Source: Bacillota bacterium (GTDB taxonomy: Bacteria > Bacillota > Clostridia > Lachnospirales > Lachnospiraceae). From it: a stretch of DNA of 64,000 bases. Positions 9,582 through 18,256 of this stretch are shown here, piece after piece. How positions within the stretch are numbered: the stretch's first letter is position 1; each line of letters opens with the position of its first letter. The position numbers and the translations under genes are program-made. Below the pieces are notes generated by a model that was not told the DNA's origin, searched no databases, and saw only the letters and a list, made by a program, of their open reading frames with translations. The stretch is taken from contig JAEYOQ010000002.1 in NCBI GenBank assembly GCA_023411555.1, positions 1 through 64,000 of the forward strand. The letters are read 5' to 3'.

Positions 9582-9612
9582 ACTATACACTTTACCCTAA
9601 GGGGAAAGTCAA
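9582..9612 (-). promoter_or_regulatory. MerR-type promoter and operator of the hydrolase gene
   Basis: On the minus strand, TTGACT (9607-9612) and TATAGT (9582-9587) are separated by 19 bp, two more than the optimum. The spacer region carries a near-perfect dyad, ACTTTCCCCT-T-AGGGTAAAGT. A long spacer filled by a dyad is the hallmark of promoters that MerR-family activators untwist. The start codon lies about 80 bases downstream. No MerR-family gene is in the window, so the regulator acts from elsewhere. Confidence 0.75.
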
Positions 9613-9736
9613 CCACTAATTGATTTATCGTGAGTACCGTTCGCCTACACGACGCACTCCATAACATTTGTTACAATATATAAACTCAAATCAGTGTTGT
9701 ATATTGTTGTTTTTAGGTAAACCTTTATATTTCTCT

Positions 9737-9765
9737 TTGAATTTATGAGCACTATGTACTATAAT
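9737..9765 (+). promoter_or_regulatory. Sigma-A-type promoter of the LytTR regulator
   Basis: TTGAAT (9737-9742) and TATAAT (9760-9765) have a 17-bp spacer. The start codon of the response regulator is about 70 bases downstream, behind AAAGGAG. Confidence 0.65.
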
Positions 9766-9835
9766 TATAGATAAGTTTATCCAAGTGTTTATAGAACGGT
9801 AACAAGGATGGAAAACGATACAAAGGAGTGCAGTT

Positions 9836-10552
9836 ATGCTACAGATCGTCGTTTGTGATGATGAAGCACCGGAGAGAAATCGAATAGCCTTGATGGTATT
9901 ACAGTGTATGGAAAAGATGAACATTAGCTGTAGGGTGATCCAGTTTTCCTGCGGAGAAGACCTGATAGACAGTATGCAACAGGGAAATATGTATGATATT
10001 CTAATCTTAGATATTTATATGGGGATATCGGATGGTATCTCGATTGCAAGAGAAATTCGAACATTTGACAATGATTGTCCGATTATTTTTGCTACCAATT
10101 CGAGGGAACATGCCATTGAGGGCTATGGAGTCCATGCTTTACAGTATTTTTTAAAACCCATTGATCAGGAAAAGCTACAACAGTCCTTAAACCAAGCACT
10201 AAATCTCATCAATGCAAAGCTGAAAAAGTATATCTGTCTTTCTAATAAGCAGGGAAGCTATCGAATCTGTGTCAATCAGATTGTCTATATTGAAAGCCAG
10301 GCTCGTCTTATTCTTATTCACACAGAGGATGGTCGGTCCTATTCCTTTTATCAGCGGCTGAGTCATATCTATGAGGAGCTGGACCATCCTTGCTTTTTAC
10401 GATGTCATAAAAGCTATATTGTAAATATGGACTATGTTCGATATATTACCGGAAATATTATTATTCTGGAAGGTGGAGAACAAATTCCAGTCAGTATCAA
10501 AATATCCGATGTCAGGCAAAGTTTTGCAAAATACATAGGAAATCAGATTTGA
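9836..10552 (+). CDS. LytTR-family response regulator
   Basis: This 238-residue regulator is of the AgrA/LytR type. The receiver domain (about 1-120) has the acidic pair D8-D9, the phosphoacceptor D59 in LILDIYMG and the conserved Lys in FLKPID. The LytTR DNA-binding domain occupies about 130-235 (IVYIESQARLILIHT, FLRCHKSYIVNMDYV). Such regulators are phosphorylated by GHKL sensor kinases and bind paired direct repeats upstream of their targets. The likely partner kinase is at 13796-15106, beyond a three-gene operon, so the pair is split rather than adjacent. AAAGGAG lies eight bases before the ATG, and a terminator follows. Confidence 0.92.
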   Translation: MLQIVVCDDEAPERNRIALMVLQCMEKMNISCRVIQFSCGEDLIDSMQQGNMYDILILDIYMGISDGISIAREIRTFDNDCPIIFATNSREHAIEGYGVHALQYFLKPIDQEKLQQSLNQALNLINAKLKKYICLSNKQGSYRICVNQIVYIESQARLILIHTEDGRSYSFYQRLSHIYEELDHPCFLRCHKSYIVNMDYVRYITGNIIILEGGEQIPVSIKISDVRQSFAKYIGNQI

Positions 10553-10583
10553 TCAAGAAAGTCAGATTTGATTTCCTTTTTTT
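10538..10583 (+). terminator. Terminator of the response-regulator gene
   Basis: A 15-bp stem with two mismatches (arm GGAAATCAGATTTGA, starting inside the last codons) is followed by TTTTTTT. Confidence 0.65.
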
Positions 10584-10635
10584 ACGTTTCGAAAGGCATT
10601 TTTTACATCTACCGTTTTTTCACGCTCTTCTCCTA

Positions 10636-10641
10636 TATAAT
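10636..10641 (+). promoter_or_regulatory. Possible -10 box for the esterase operon
   Basis: TATAAT lies 25 bases before the esterase start, after the terminator of the previous gene. No good -35 is seen at 16-18 bp, so an activator may be needed. Confidence 0.3.
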
Positions 10642-10665
10642 ACAGTCAAAGGAGGTGAGCAAATC

Positions 10666-11469
10666 ATGAGTATACAATATGCAACTGAGGGTTGTAATCC
10701 ATTCTTTATACATTCAGAAATCCCCACTTCTGAATGCTGTCTTTGTATTCATGGTTTTACAGGAAGTCCCGGTCTATACATTCCTCTTGCACAGGAACTG
10801 AAGGAGCTTGGGTATGATGTTATGGCACCGCTTCTTCCGGGACACGGAACCAAGCCAGAGGATCTATGTAAGGTAGATGAGTATAGCTGGTTTTCCCATT
10901 GTGAGACCATATTGCAGGAATTATTTCAAACCTATGAAAAAGTTCATTTGATTGGGCTTTCTCTGGGAGGGGCTTTAGTGTCCTGGCTGGCAGAAAAATA
11001 TGCGAATCATGAAAAGCTTGGCAAGCTGGTTCTCTTGGTTCCCGGCTATGATATCAAGGATAAGCGTTTTTATGAAATGGTCCTTGTGGAACACGGTAAT
11101 AAATTAATTCCACTTCCACAACGCAGTTTAAAGAATGACGGATTAGATATCACCAGGTATGGATATCCTGCTATGCCATTATGGGGAATAAGATGTTTGA
11201 TCAATGTTGGAAAAATTGTTGTTCCTGATCTGGATAAGATTAAGGCGGACTGCTTAATGATTTACACAAAAGCAGATCAGATTGCAGATTGGGAAGCATG
11301 TGAACGGGCTGCAAAGCAAATCAAATCAATCAAAAGCTGCCATTGCTATATGGAAAGCGAACATAATGTTCTGCTTGGCAATGATCGCTTGGACTGTATG
11401 GGGCGAATTACAACATTCTTAAGAAGAGAGAAGGAGAAACACAATGAAAGCATCAAAAATGAGTTATAA
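10666..11469 (+). CDS. Alpha/beta hydrolase, carboxylesterase (Est30-like)
   Basis: This 267-residue cytoplasmic serine hydrolase resembles monoacylglycerol lipase or Est30 carboxylesterase. The oxyanion-hole motif is CIHGFTGSP (27-35). The nucleophile elbow is GLSLGG with S99, the acid is probably the Asp of TKADQIAD, and the catalytic His is in SEHNVLL. A longer open frame reaches 10549, but the ATG at 10666 has a strong AAGGAGGTGAG at the right distance, so that start is chosen. It overlaps the transporter gene by 26 bp, which indicates translational coupling. With the downstream phosphodiesterase it suggests breakdown of lipid-derived esters. Confidence 0.88.
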   Translation: MSIQYATEGCNPFFIHSEIPTSECCLCIHGFTGSPGLYIPLAQELKELGYDVMAPLLPGHGTKPEDLCKVDEYSWFSHCETILQELFQTYEKVHLIGLSLGGALVSWLAEKYANHEKLGKLVLLVPGYDIKDKRFYEMVLVEHGNKLIPLPQRSLKNDGLDITRYGYPAMPLWGIRCLINVGKIVVPDLDKIKADCLMIYTKADQIADWEACERAAKQIKSIKSCHCYMESEHNVLLGNDRLDCMGRITTFLRREKEKHNESIKNEL

Positions 11470-12847
11470 AAGAGCGATACTGATTGCATTGCCTTTCTTT
11501 GCAATCACTATATTCTGGCAAGCATACGATACTTTAGTACCACAGATGCTGGCTTACCATTTTGGCATGAACTCCACAGTACGTGGTCTGGTTATGGGGA
11601 TTGATAATTTAGTCGCATTAATATTCCTGCCGCTATTTGGTGCATTATCGGACAAAATCAATTCACGGCTTGGCAGAAGAACACCTCTTATCATTATAGG
11701 AACGATCGGTGGTGTATTAGGCTTTATCGGTATGACAATCGCAGATAATATTCAATTAGCCAAATTAAGTGCAGCCGGGATACCGGAGGCCTATAATACA
11801 GCGGCAGATGCAACCGCTAAGGCAGCCGTTATCAATCAGGCTGCAGAAATAATGAAGGGAAATATAGGAACTATCGCTTTGTTTTTGATCATGCTGTTAG
11901 TAGCGGTATTTTTAATGTCAATCTTCAGAAGTCCTGCTACTGCGCTGGTTGCTGATTTGTTTGTCCGCCCTCACCGCTCTAAAGCCAATGCGGTACTGAA
12001 CATCATGGGTGGAATGGCAGGTATCGTATTCTTAGTACTGAATGCAAAGCTGGCATCTGTGTATGGGGGCTTCTTCAAATTAATCTTCATCTGTACCGTA
12101 TTTATGGTCATCGGAGTTATTGTATATACTCTCACAATTCGTGAACCAAAGCTTGCGAAACAGGTACAGGAGGATAATATTCGTTTAGGCTATGTGGAGA
12201 ACACAAAAGGCGAGAAAATAAACGAAAAGCTTGCTCCCGATGTATTTAAGAGCCTTTGCTTTATTCTTGCCGTAGTTGCCTTTATGTATATGGGGTACAA
12301 TGCAACTACAACACATTTTAGTGTGTATGCAATTAACAATCTCGGAATGACCAGCGCAGAGATCTCAAAGCCGTTACTGGTTCGAGTTATATCCGTATTG
12401 ATCTTCTGCATTCCTTCCGCTATGTTATCTTCGAAGATTGGTCGTAAAAAAACGACAATGATAGGACTTGCCATTGTAGCGGTCACCTCCATAGCACTCT
12501 TCTTTGTCACACCAGAAACCAATGGATTATTATCTCCTATCTTTTTAGTTTTCGGTATAGGTTTTGCCTTTGCCAGTGTAAATGTCGGACCAATGGTAAT
12601 AGAGCTTTGCTCCGATAAGGATACCGGAAGATATATGGGGTATTACTATCTGGCATCAACGATCGCACAGATTATTACACCTTCCTTAGGCGGTTTTGTA
12701 ATGGATAACATTGCTGAGGCAGGGCTATTTATTTATACTGCCCTATTCATGGTGCTCGGATTCATTACCTGTTTCTTTATTAAGCATGGGGATTGCAAAC
12801 CGGTTAATGTAAATGCTGTCGATGTGTTAGGAGCGGATGAAGAATGA
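11444..12847 (+). CDS. MFS transporter, SLC45/GPH-like
   Basis: This 467-residue integral membrane protein has about 12 hydrophobic segments. It is of the major facilitator superfamily, closest by feel to the SLC45/glycoside-pentoside-hexuronide-like group (WQAYDTLVPQ, cytoplasmic loop DKINSRLGRRTPLIIIG with the MFS A-type signature). An Ala-rich soluble insertion (about residues 103-140) lies between early helices. The substrate is not determinable; sugars or glycosides are typical. The start ATG at 11444 has GAAGGAG upstream and lies inside the end of the esterase gene. The stop overlaps the next start by 4 bp, making a tight three-gene operon. Confidence 0.85.
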   Translation: MKASKMSYKRAILIALPFFAITIFWQAYDTLVPQMLAYHFGMNSTVRGLVMGIDNLVALIFLPLFGALSDKINSRLGRRTPLIIIGTIGGVLGFIGMTIADNIQLAKLSAAGIPEAYNTAADATAKAAVINQAAEIMKGNIGTIALFLIMLLVAVFLMSIFRSPATALVADLFVRPHRSKANAVLNIMGGMAGIVFLVLNAKLASVYGGFFKLIFICTVFMVIGVIVYTLTIREPKLAKQVQEDNIRLGYVENTKGEKINEKLAPDVFKSLCFILAVVAFMYMGYNATTTHFSVYAINNLGMTSAEISKPLLVRVISVLIFCIPSAMLSSKIGRKKTTMIGLAIVAVTSIALFFVTPETNGLLSPIFLVFGIGFAFASVNVGPMVIELCSDKDTGRYMGYYYLASTIAQIITPSLGGFVMDNIAEAGLFIYTALFMVLGFITCFFIKHGDCKPVNVNAVDVLGADEE

Positions 12848-13689
12848 TGCCTCTATTATGTTTGTTCTGTGTTGTGTTTCTGGTATCCATAATACTCTGG
12901 ATGATTGCACCTCAAAGACCGAGTGCTGACATGAAAATGCTTTTTAAAGAACAGAAATTTGCTCATAGGGGTCTCTATAATAATGAAAACGGGATTCCGG
13001 AAAACAGCATGCTGGCATTTCAAAGAGCCATAGAAAAAGGTTATGGTATAGAAATCGATGTACGCTTAACAAAGGACAAGGTACCGATTATTTTTCATGA
13101 CGGTTCCCTAAAGCGTATGTGTGGGGACGACCGACGACCAGAAATGCTGACATTGGCGGAAATCAAAAATCTGCGATTACTTAACACAGAGGAAGAAATC
13201 CCCACATTGGAAGAATTTCTGAAGCTAGTTCAGGATAAGACCAATATTTTGGTGGAATTTAAGACCGGACTACCGGGTGGCGATGTGAATACTCTTTGCC
13301 TGACAGTAATGAATGTTATGGATCGTTTTTCTTGCCATTATATCATTGAAAGCTTTGATTATTCTGTACTGAAATGGTTTCGTATCTATCGTCCTCAGGT
13401 CATGCGAGGCCAGCTCTCAATGGGATATCAATGTTATGTACCAGCCTTAGGCAAAACGATCGCACGGATGATTCCCTTGCACCGGCGCTTGATGATATCT
13501 TGGTTACTATATAATTATCTGGCGAGACCTCATTTTATTTCCTACCGGTATCAGGATGCCAAACTGGCATTTAACATTTGCCGGATGATGGGAGCAATGA
13601 CTTCTGCATGGACAGTTGATCGTAAGGATACGGAGCAGGCTCTTAAAGGAAGGTTTGATGCAATAATATTCGAAAAATTTGAACCTTAA
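12844..13689 (+). CDS. Glycerophosphodiester phosphodiesterase, membrane-anchored
   Basis: This 281-residue member of the GDPD/UgpQ TIM-barrel family hydrolyses glycerophosphodiesters to glycerol-3-phosphate and an alcohol. Key residues are visible: H41-R42 in FAHRG, E54-N55 in PENS, E70 and D72 in IEIDVR, and H85-D86 in FHDGSL. An N-terminal hydrophobic segment (about 3-22) should anchor it in the membrane. It starts within the transporter stop (ATGA overlap) and is the last gene of the operon before a clear terminator. Confidence 0.9.
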   Translation: MMPLLCLFCVVFLVSIILWMIAPQRPSADMKMLFKEQKFAHRGLYNNENGIPENSMLAFQRAIEKGYGIEIDVRLTKDKVPIIFHDGSLKRMCGDDRRPEMLTLAEIKNLRLLNTEEEIPTLEEFLKLVQDKTNILVEFKTGLPGGDVNTLCLTVMNVMDRFSCHYIIESFDYSVLKWFRIYRPQVMRGQLSMGYQCYVPALGKTIARMIPLHRRLMISWLLYNYLARPHFISYRYQDAKLAFNICRMMGAMTSAWTVDRKDTEQALKGRFDAIIFEKFEP

Positions 13690-13690
13690 G

Positions 13691-13722
13691 CTTGTTTTCG
13701 AATAAAACAAGGTAGTTTTTTC
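13691..13722 (+). terminator. Terminator of the esterase-MFS-GDPD operon
   Basis: The stem CTTGTTTT / AAAACAAG (13691-13698 with 13704-13711) is followed by GTAG and a T run. The sensor kinase gene begins about 75 bases later and so probably has its own promoter (TATAAT at 13736-13741, without a clear -35). Confidence 0.75.
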
Positions 13723-13795
13723 CAAGAGATTTATATATAATAATAGTTATAGGCAACACATCGCACAAAAGCTGATCCAGATAGGAGCTAATATC

Positions 13796-15106
13796 ATGTT
13801 TTTGTTTTCACCAGTAATACCGACCATAACTTTAATTGCGCATATGTTCTTTGATTATGCAACATTAGAACGAAGATTTCGCCTAAGGACGCACCTACTG
13901 GTATGGGGCGGTGCAATCGTTTGCGTATACGGCGGTTTTTTCTTGATGAATTATTACCATGTTCAAAATTACAGCTGCTACTATCTGTTGACAACTGTCT
14001 ATGTTGGTGCATTCATGCATTTGTTTGAGGGGAAGGCAGCGATCAAGCTTTTTGTGTATTTTTCATTTTGGCAGATAACCTCTTTCCTTTCCTCCACCTG
14101 CCATTGCTTTGCCATCATGATTTTTGGAAATCATGATGGGAAGAAGGCCTTATATTATGTGCTATATCTTCTCTGCTTAATGCTCTTTACTCCGGCATAC
14201 ATAATTAAGTGCAGAAAATGGATTAAAAAAAATCTCTACATTTTAGAAAAAGGCAATCCTGCCTATACGTTATTTCCTGTCATAATTTTTATATTATTCA
14301 TTTTATTATTTGGACCAATCAATTACAATGCAAAGCTCCTAAGCTTACTGAAAATGCTTTTATTTGAGGTGGCTGTTATCTTTACATACTATCTGCTGCT
14401 ATCACAAATTGAAGCAGTTCAGCAAAGAACGCGGATAGAGGAACAGCTTTCCAGTTCGGAGAAGATACTTCTTTTACAAAAGAAGTATTATGGCCAGGTA
14501 GAGGAAAGCACGATGCTTCAGAGACAGATGGTACATGATTTAAGACATCACCTGGTGGCAATAGCTGAAATGTGTCAGGAAAAAGACTATGCTTCTATTG
14601 AGACCTATATTAACAGCTTATTGAAAAGAAATGATGCCATCTCTTTCCGGCGTTTTTGCAAGAATTCTACCGTGAATGCGATTCTCAGCGGCTATATCAC
14701 AATGGCCGAGAAGGAGGGAATTGCGGTTATGGTTGACGTTGATTTTCCCGAAGCTCTGGATATTAATAGCTATGATCTCTGTACCATACTGGGAAACAGT
14801 ATCGAGAATGCGATTGAAGCTAACCAGAGAATCGGCCAGGAGGATATTCTATATGAGCTGAGAAGCATTCATCTTCGATCGAGAGTCAATAACGGCAAGC
14901 TTGTTATCCGTATTGAAAATACCTGCAAAGATATGCCTCTGATTAAAAAGGGAGTTTTATTATCTTCAAAGGGAGAGCTCGGAGGAATCGGAACACAAAG
15001 TATCAGAAATGTTGTAGAACGATATAATGGAAGCATGAGTACGGAATATACTAACAACTGCTTTATACTGATTATTATCTTAATCCTGTCTCCGGGATCT
15101 ACATAA
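13796..15106 (+). CDS. GHKL sensor histidine kinase (AgrC-like)
   Basis: This 436-residue membrane sensor has about six N-terminal transmembrane segments (1-205), a short coiled region, and a GHKL kinase core. The phosphoacceptor motif is MVHDLRHHLVA, the N-box is NSIENAIEA, and a glycine-rich lid (GGIGTQSIRNVVERY) lies near the C-terminus. This layout matches AgrC/ComD-type quorum or peptide sensors that pair with LytTR regulators. No autoinducer-peptide gene or AgrB-like protease is seen nearby, so the signal is unknown. The ATG has TAGGAG upstream. The likely partner is the regulator at 9836. Confidence 0.88.
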   Translation: MFLFSPVIPTITLIAHMFFDYATLERRFRLRTHLLVWGGAIVCVYGGFFLMNYYHVQNYSCYYLLTTVYVGAFMHLFEGKAAIKLFVYFSFWQITSFLSSTCHCFAIMIFGNHDGKKALYYVLYLLCLMLFTPAYIIKCRKWIKKNLYILEKGNPAYTLFPVIIFILFILLFGPINYNAKLLSLLKMLLFEVAVIFTYYLLLSQIEAVQQRTRIEEQLSSSEKILLLQKKYYGQVEESTMLQRQMVHDLRHHLVAIAEMCQEKDYASIETYINSLLKRNDAISFRRFCKNSTVNAILSGYITMAEKEGIAVMVDVDFPEALDINSYDLCTILGNSIENAIEANQRIGQEDILYELRSIHLRSRVNNGKLVIRIENTCKDMPLIKKGVLLSSKGELGGIGTQSIRNVVERYNGSMSTEYTNNCFILIIILILSPGST

Positions 15107-15128
15107 TCCAGGGGTAATAAACTACACA

Positions 15129-15164
15129 AAGAAGGTGGAACGAGTAAAATCATTCCACCTTCTT
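15129..15164. terminator. Bidirectional hairpin between convergent genes
   Basis: A 12-bp perfect stem (arm AAGAAGGTGGAA, 15129-15140 with 15153-15164) lies between the kinase stop and the nrdG stop. T runs are weak on both sides. Confidence 0.6.
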
Positions 15165-15176
15165 CTCTTAATATTC

Positions 15177-15698
15177 TCAATTATTCCATAGCCTGATCTC
15201 ACCGCTATTTAGCGAAGCCTTCACATCGATGATTTTCTGATTCGAGCTTCCACGAAACTGCAGACTGATATCCTTCTGCTCTTCTACGAATTCACCGTCC
15301 ACAAGCACATCGATGTAGCTTAACAGTTCATCCGTGCATTCGCAGCGAGCCCGACTGTCATGCAGTAAATCACGTTCATAATCATAGCCGGTATAGCACC
15401 AGATATCCTTCTCGGGATATAAGCTTTTAACCTGCTTGACAAAGGGTAACAGCACTCTCTGGTTCTCCGGTTCCATCGGTTCACCTCCCAGTAGGGATAA
15501 GCCGTTGATATAGGTCTTTGATAAGGCCTCCAGAAGCTCTTCCTCCGTCTCCTTCGTAAAGGGCTTACCATAATTAAAATTCCAGGTCTCCGGATTGAAG
15601 CAGCCTTTACAATGGTGAGTACAGCCGGAGACAAAGAGAGCTACTCTGACTCCGGTTCCGTTTGATATATCCGTTTTCTTTATTGCTCCATAATTCAT
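15177..15698 (-). CDS. nrdG: Anaerobic ribonucleotide reductase activating protein
   Basis: This 173-residue radical SAM enzyme generates the glycyl radical on NrdD. The [4Fe-4S] cluster motif CxxxCxxC is CTHHCKGC (C26, C30, C33), and GGEP follows in SLLGGEPMEP. The frame is open to 15791, but homology begins at MNYGAIKK. That ATG (15696-15698) lies one base after the nrdD stop, so the shorter start is chosen and the two are translationally coupled. The length is normal for the family. Confidence 0.95.
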   Translation of the reverse strand: MNYGAIKKTDISNGTGVRVALFVSGCTHHCKGCFNPETWNFNYGKPFTKETEEELLEALSKTYINGLSLLGGEPMEPENQRVLLPFVKQVKSLYPEKDIWCYTGYDYERDLLHDSRARCECTDELLSYIDVLVDGEFVEEQKDISLQFRGSSNQKIIDVKASLNSGEIRLWNN

Positions 15699-15699
15699 A

Positions 15700-17856
15700 T
15701 TAGAGGTGTAGCACCCTTTCTTTGATTTCCTGTGTTCTTCCCTGATTCCAGAACTGGGTTCCGATATAGCCACAGGTTCTGCGTGCAACATTTAATTTGT
15801 CCTGATCCCGGTTACCGCATTTCGGGCATTCCCATACCAGCTTACCATGGTCGGTGACAATCTGAATCTCACCGTCAAAGCCACATTCCTGACAGCAATC
15901 ACTCTTCGTATTCAGCTCAGCATACATGATGTTATCATAGATAAACCGCATAATCTGAAGGACGGCCGGAATATTATTCTGCATATTGGGAACCTCCACA
16001 TAGCTTACCGCACCACCTGTAGAGAGGGATTGAAACTGAGCCTCAAACTTAAGCTTGGTGAAGGCATCAATCTCTTCTGTAACATGGACATGATAGCTAT
16101 TGGTGATATAACTTTTATCTGTGATACCCTTTACGATGCCAAAGCGCTTCTGTAAGCATTTAGCGAATTTATATGTAGTGCTTTCGATAGGTGTTCCATA
16201 GATACCAAAGCCGATGTTGGTCTCTTTCTTCCATCTCTCACAGGCTACATTCATATATTTCATAACATCAAGAGCAAATCCAGTTGCTTCCGGATCCGTA
16301 TGGGATTTGCCTGTCATATATTTGGTACATTCATATAGACCGGCATAACCAAGAGATATCGAGGAATAACCGCCGTATAGTAATTTATCTATGGTCTCGC
16401 CCTTCTTCAGCCTTGCCAGAGCACCATGCTGCCATAGGATAGGTGCTGCATCGGAAAGGGTTCCCTTCAGACGCTTATGTCTGATCATCAGCCCCTTGTA
16501 GCAAAGCTCAAGCCTCTCGTCAAAGATCTTCCAGAACTTCTCCATATCTCCGCCGGAGGATAATGCTACATCCACCAGATTAACAGAGACTACCCCCTGA
16601 TTAAAACGGCCATAGAACTTGTAATTACCATTCTCATCCTTCCAGGGGCTTAAGGCACTTCTACAGCCCATAACCGGGAAACAGTTTCCTTCCTTGAGTT
16701 CCTTCATCTTCTTCTCGGAGATATAATCCGGTACCAGGCGCTTCGTGGTACATTGTGCAGCCAGCTCAGTCAGATAATAATACTGAGACCCTTCTGTGAC
16801 ATTATCCTCCTCCAGAACATATATTAACTTAGGGAATGCAGGTGTAACCCAGATACCGGCCTCGTTCATAACTCCCTTATAACGCTGCTTGAGGGTCTCT
16901 TCAATGATCATCGCCAGATCCCTCTTCTCCGCCTCATTCTTTGCTTCGTTTAGATACATGAAGACAGTCAGGAAAGGAGCTTGTCCATTGGTGGTCATAA
17001 GGGTAATCACCTGATATTGAATCGTCTGAACTCCCTTGTTAATCTCTTTCCGTAGTCGTTTCTCTACGATCTCCTCCATAAGCTCCTTTGATACATCAAT
17101 ACCGAGCATCTCGATTTCTTCCTGGACCTCAGCGTATATTTTCTTTCTTGATATCTGAACAAAGGGTGCCAGATGAGCAAGACTGATACTCTGACCTCCA
17201 TACTGGTTACTTGCTACCTGTGCGATAATCTGAGTAGCAATATTGCAGGCGGTAGAAAAGCTATGGGGCTTCTCAATCTTGGTTTCGCTGATTACCGTAC
17301 CGTTCTGTAGCATGTCCTCCAGATTCACCAGATCACAGTTATGCATATGCTGAGCAAAGTAATCCGTATCGTGAAAATGAATGATTCCCTCTTGATCTGC
17401 CTCTACAATATCAGCCGGAAGAAGTAATCTACGAGTTATATCCTTACTAACCTCTCCTGCCATATAATCGCGCTGAACACTGTTAATGGTAGGATTTTTA
17501 TTGGAATTCTCCTGTTTTACATCCTCGTTATTACCTTCTATAAGGGTTAATATACGGTTATCCGTCGTATTCGCTTTTCGTATAAGGGAACGCTGATAAC
17601 GATATCTGACATAACGTTTTGCAAGATCAAAGGCTCCTGTCGCCATAATCTGATCCTCGACCATGTCTTGAATCTCTTCAACCGATACGGCTCTATTAAG
17701 CTTATGGCATTTAAACTCTACATATTCTGCAATGCCGATTATCTGTTCTTCATTCAGTAAACTCTTTTCTCCTGATGCGTTGGCCTTTTTAATAGCTGCA
17801 ACGATCTTATTTATATCAAATAATTCTTCTGCACCGTTTCGCTTAATCGTCTTCAT
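15700..17856 (-). CDS. nrdD: Anaerobic (class III) ribonucleoside-triphosphate reductase
   Basis: This 718-residue protein reduces ribonucleoside triphosphates to deoxyribonucleotides without oxygen. The N-terminal ATP-cone (about 3-95) provides allosteric control. The catalytic barrel contains GCRSALSPW. A C-terminal zinc ribbon (CCQECGF and CPKCG) precedes the glycyl-radical site RTCGYIGTQFW, with G696 as the radical residue. It is cotranscribed with nrdG. The upstream region has a good promoter and a possible NrdR box. The ribosome site is AAGGAGA. This gene marks anaerobic growth. Confidence 0.97.
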   Translation of the reverse strand: MKTIKRNGAEELFDINKIVAAIKKANASGEKSLLNEEQIIGIAEYVEFKCHKLNRAVSVEEIQDMVEDQIMATGAFDLAKRYVRYRYQRSLIRKANTTDNRILTLIEGNNEDVKQENSNKNPTINSVQRDYMAGEVSKDITRRLLLPADIVEADQEGIIHFHDTDYFAQHMHNCDLVNLEDMLQNGTVISETKIEKPHSFSTACNIATQIIAQVASNQYGGQSISLAHLAPFVQISRKKIYAEVQEEIEMLGIDVSKELMEEIVEKRLRKEINKGVQTIQYQVITLMTTNGQAPFLTVFMYLNEAKNEAEKRDLAMIIEETLKQRYKGVMNEAGIWVTPAFPKLIYVLEEDNVTEGSQYYYLTELAAQCTTKRLVPDYISEKKMKELKEGNCFPVMGCRSALSPWKDENGNYKFYGRFNQGVVSVNLVDVALSSGGDMEKFWKIFDERLELCYKGLMIRHKRLKGTLSDAAPILWQHGALARLKKGETIDKLLYGGYSSISLGYAGLYECTKYMTGKSHTDPEATGFALDVMKYMNVACERWKKETNIGFGIYGTPIESTTYKFAKCLQKRFGIVKGITDKSYITNSYHVHVTEEIDAFTKLKFEAQFQSLSTGGAVSYVEVPNMQNNIPAVLQIMRFIYDNIMYAELNTKSDCCQECGFDGEIQIVTDHGKLVWECPKCGNRDQDKLNVARRTCGYIGTQFWNQGRTQEIKERVLHL

Positions 17857-17891
17857 ACGATATCTCCTTATATACTATTATTGAGATTTTT

Positions 17892-17920
17892 ATTATATAG
17901 CACCTCGCAATAAAATGCAA
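17892..17920 (-). promoter_or_regulatory. Promoter of nrdD-nrdG
   Basis: On the minus strand, TTGCAT (17915-17920) and TATAAT (17892-17897) have a 17-bp spacer, about 36 bases before the nrdD start. Confidence 0.7.
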
Positions 17921-17948
17921 TGTAATTTATTCCTTTTTGATAATTTTC

Positions 17949-17964
17949 ATACAAAATATAGTGA
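17949..17964 (-). promoter_or_regulatory. Possible NrdR box upstream of nrdD
   Basis: On the minus strand TCACTATATTTTGTAT resembles the NrdR consensus (ACACTATATATAGTGT) well in its first half. It lies about 30 bp upstream of the -35. NrdR usually binds two boxes; I see no clear second one, so this is tentative. Confidence 0.35.
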
Positions 17965-18085
17965 GTTAATCTCTGGAAACCACCTTATCTAGTGAAAAAT
18001 CATAATTAAACATATTCGACAAATCTAGACTTTTGGTGGTACATAATTCTACTTTAGTAATATATTGAATTAGGAGGTGATGATT

Positions 18086-18208
18086 ATGATTAATGTATTA
18101 AGATCTATTTGGGAATTTATTAGAACTATCTTCAGTGCCATTTACAGTATCCTAAGAACGATTATATGTGCGATTGTATGTTTCTTCCGCAGAATATTCA
18201 AAAGATAA
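18086..18208 (+). CDS. Short cationic hydrophobic peptide, 40 residues
   Basis: The frame begins at an ATG five bases after a perfect AGGAGGTGA and ends at TAA 18208. The peptide (starts MINVLRSIWEFIRTIF, ends CFFRRIFKR) has one hydrophobic stretch rich in Ile, Phe and Cys, a positively charged end and no long acidic part. It would insert into a membrane or act as an amphipathic helix. The strong ribosome site supports translation. I do not recognise a family. Candidates are a type I toxin-like peptide, a small membrane regulator or a bacteriocin-like peptide. No immunity or export gene is adjacent. Confidence 0.5.
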   Translation: MINVLRSIWEFIRTIFSAIYSILRTIICAIVCFFRRIFKR

Positions 18209-18256
18209 ATATAGATGCTATAGATACGCCTTCGCCGGTCACACGGGCATGATTAA

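Noticed and set aside
9691..9924. 77-codon minus-strand frame over the regulator promoter
   Set aside because: It overlaps the start of the LytTR gene and its promoter, and has no ribosome site.
15320..15634. 104-codon frame inside nrdG
   Set aside because: It is a shadow of a well-conserved gene in another frame.
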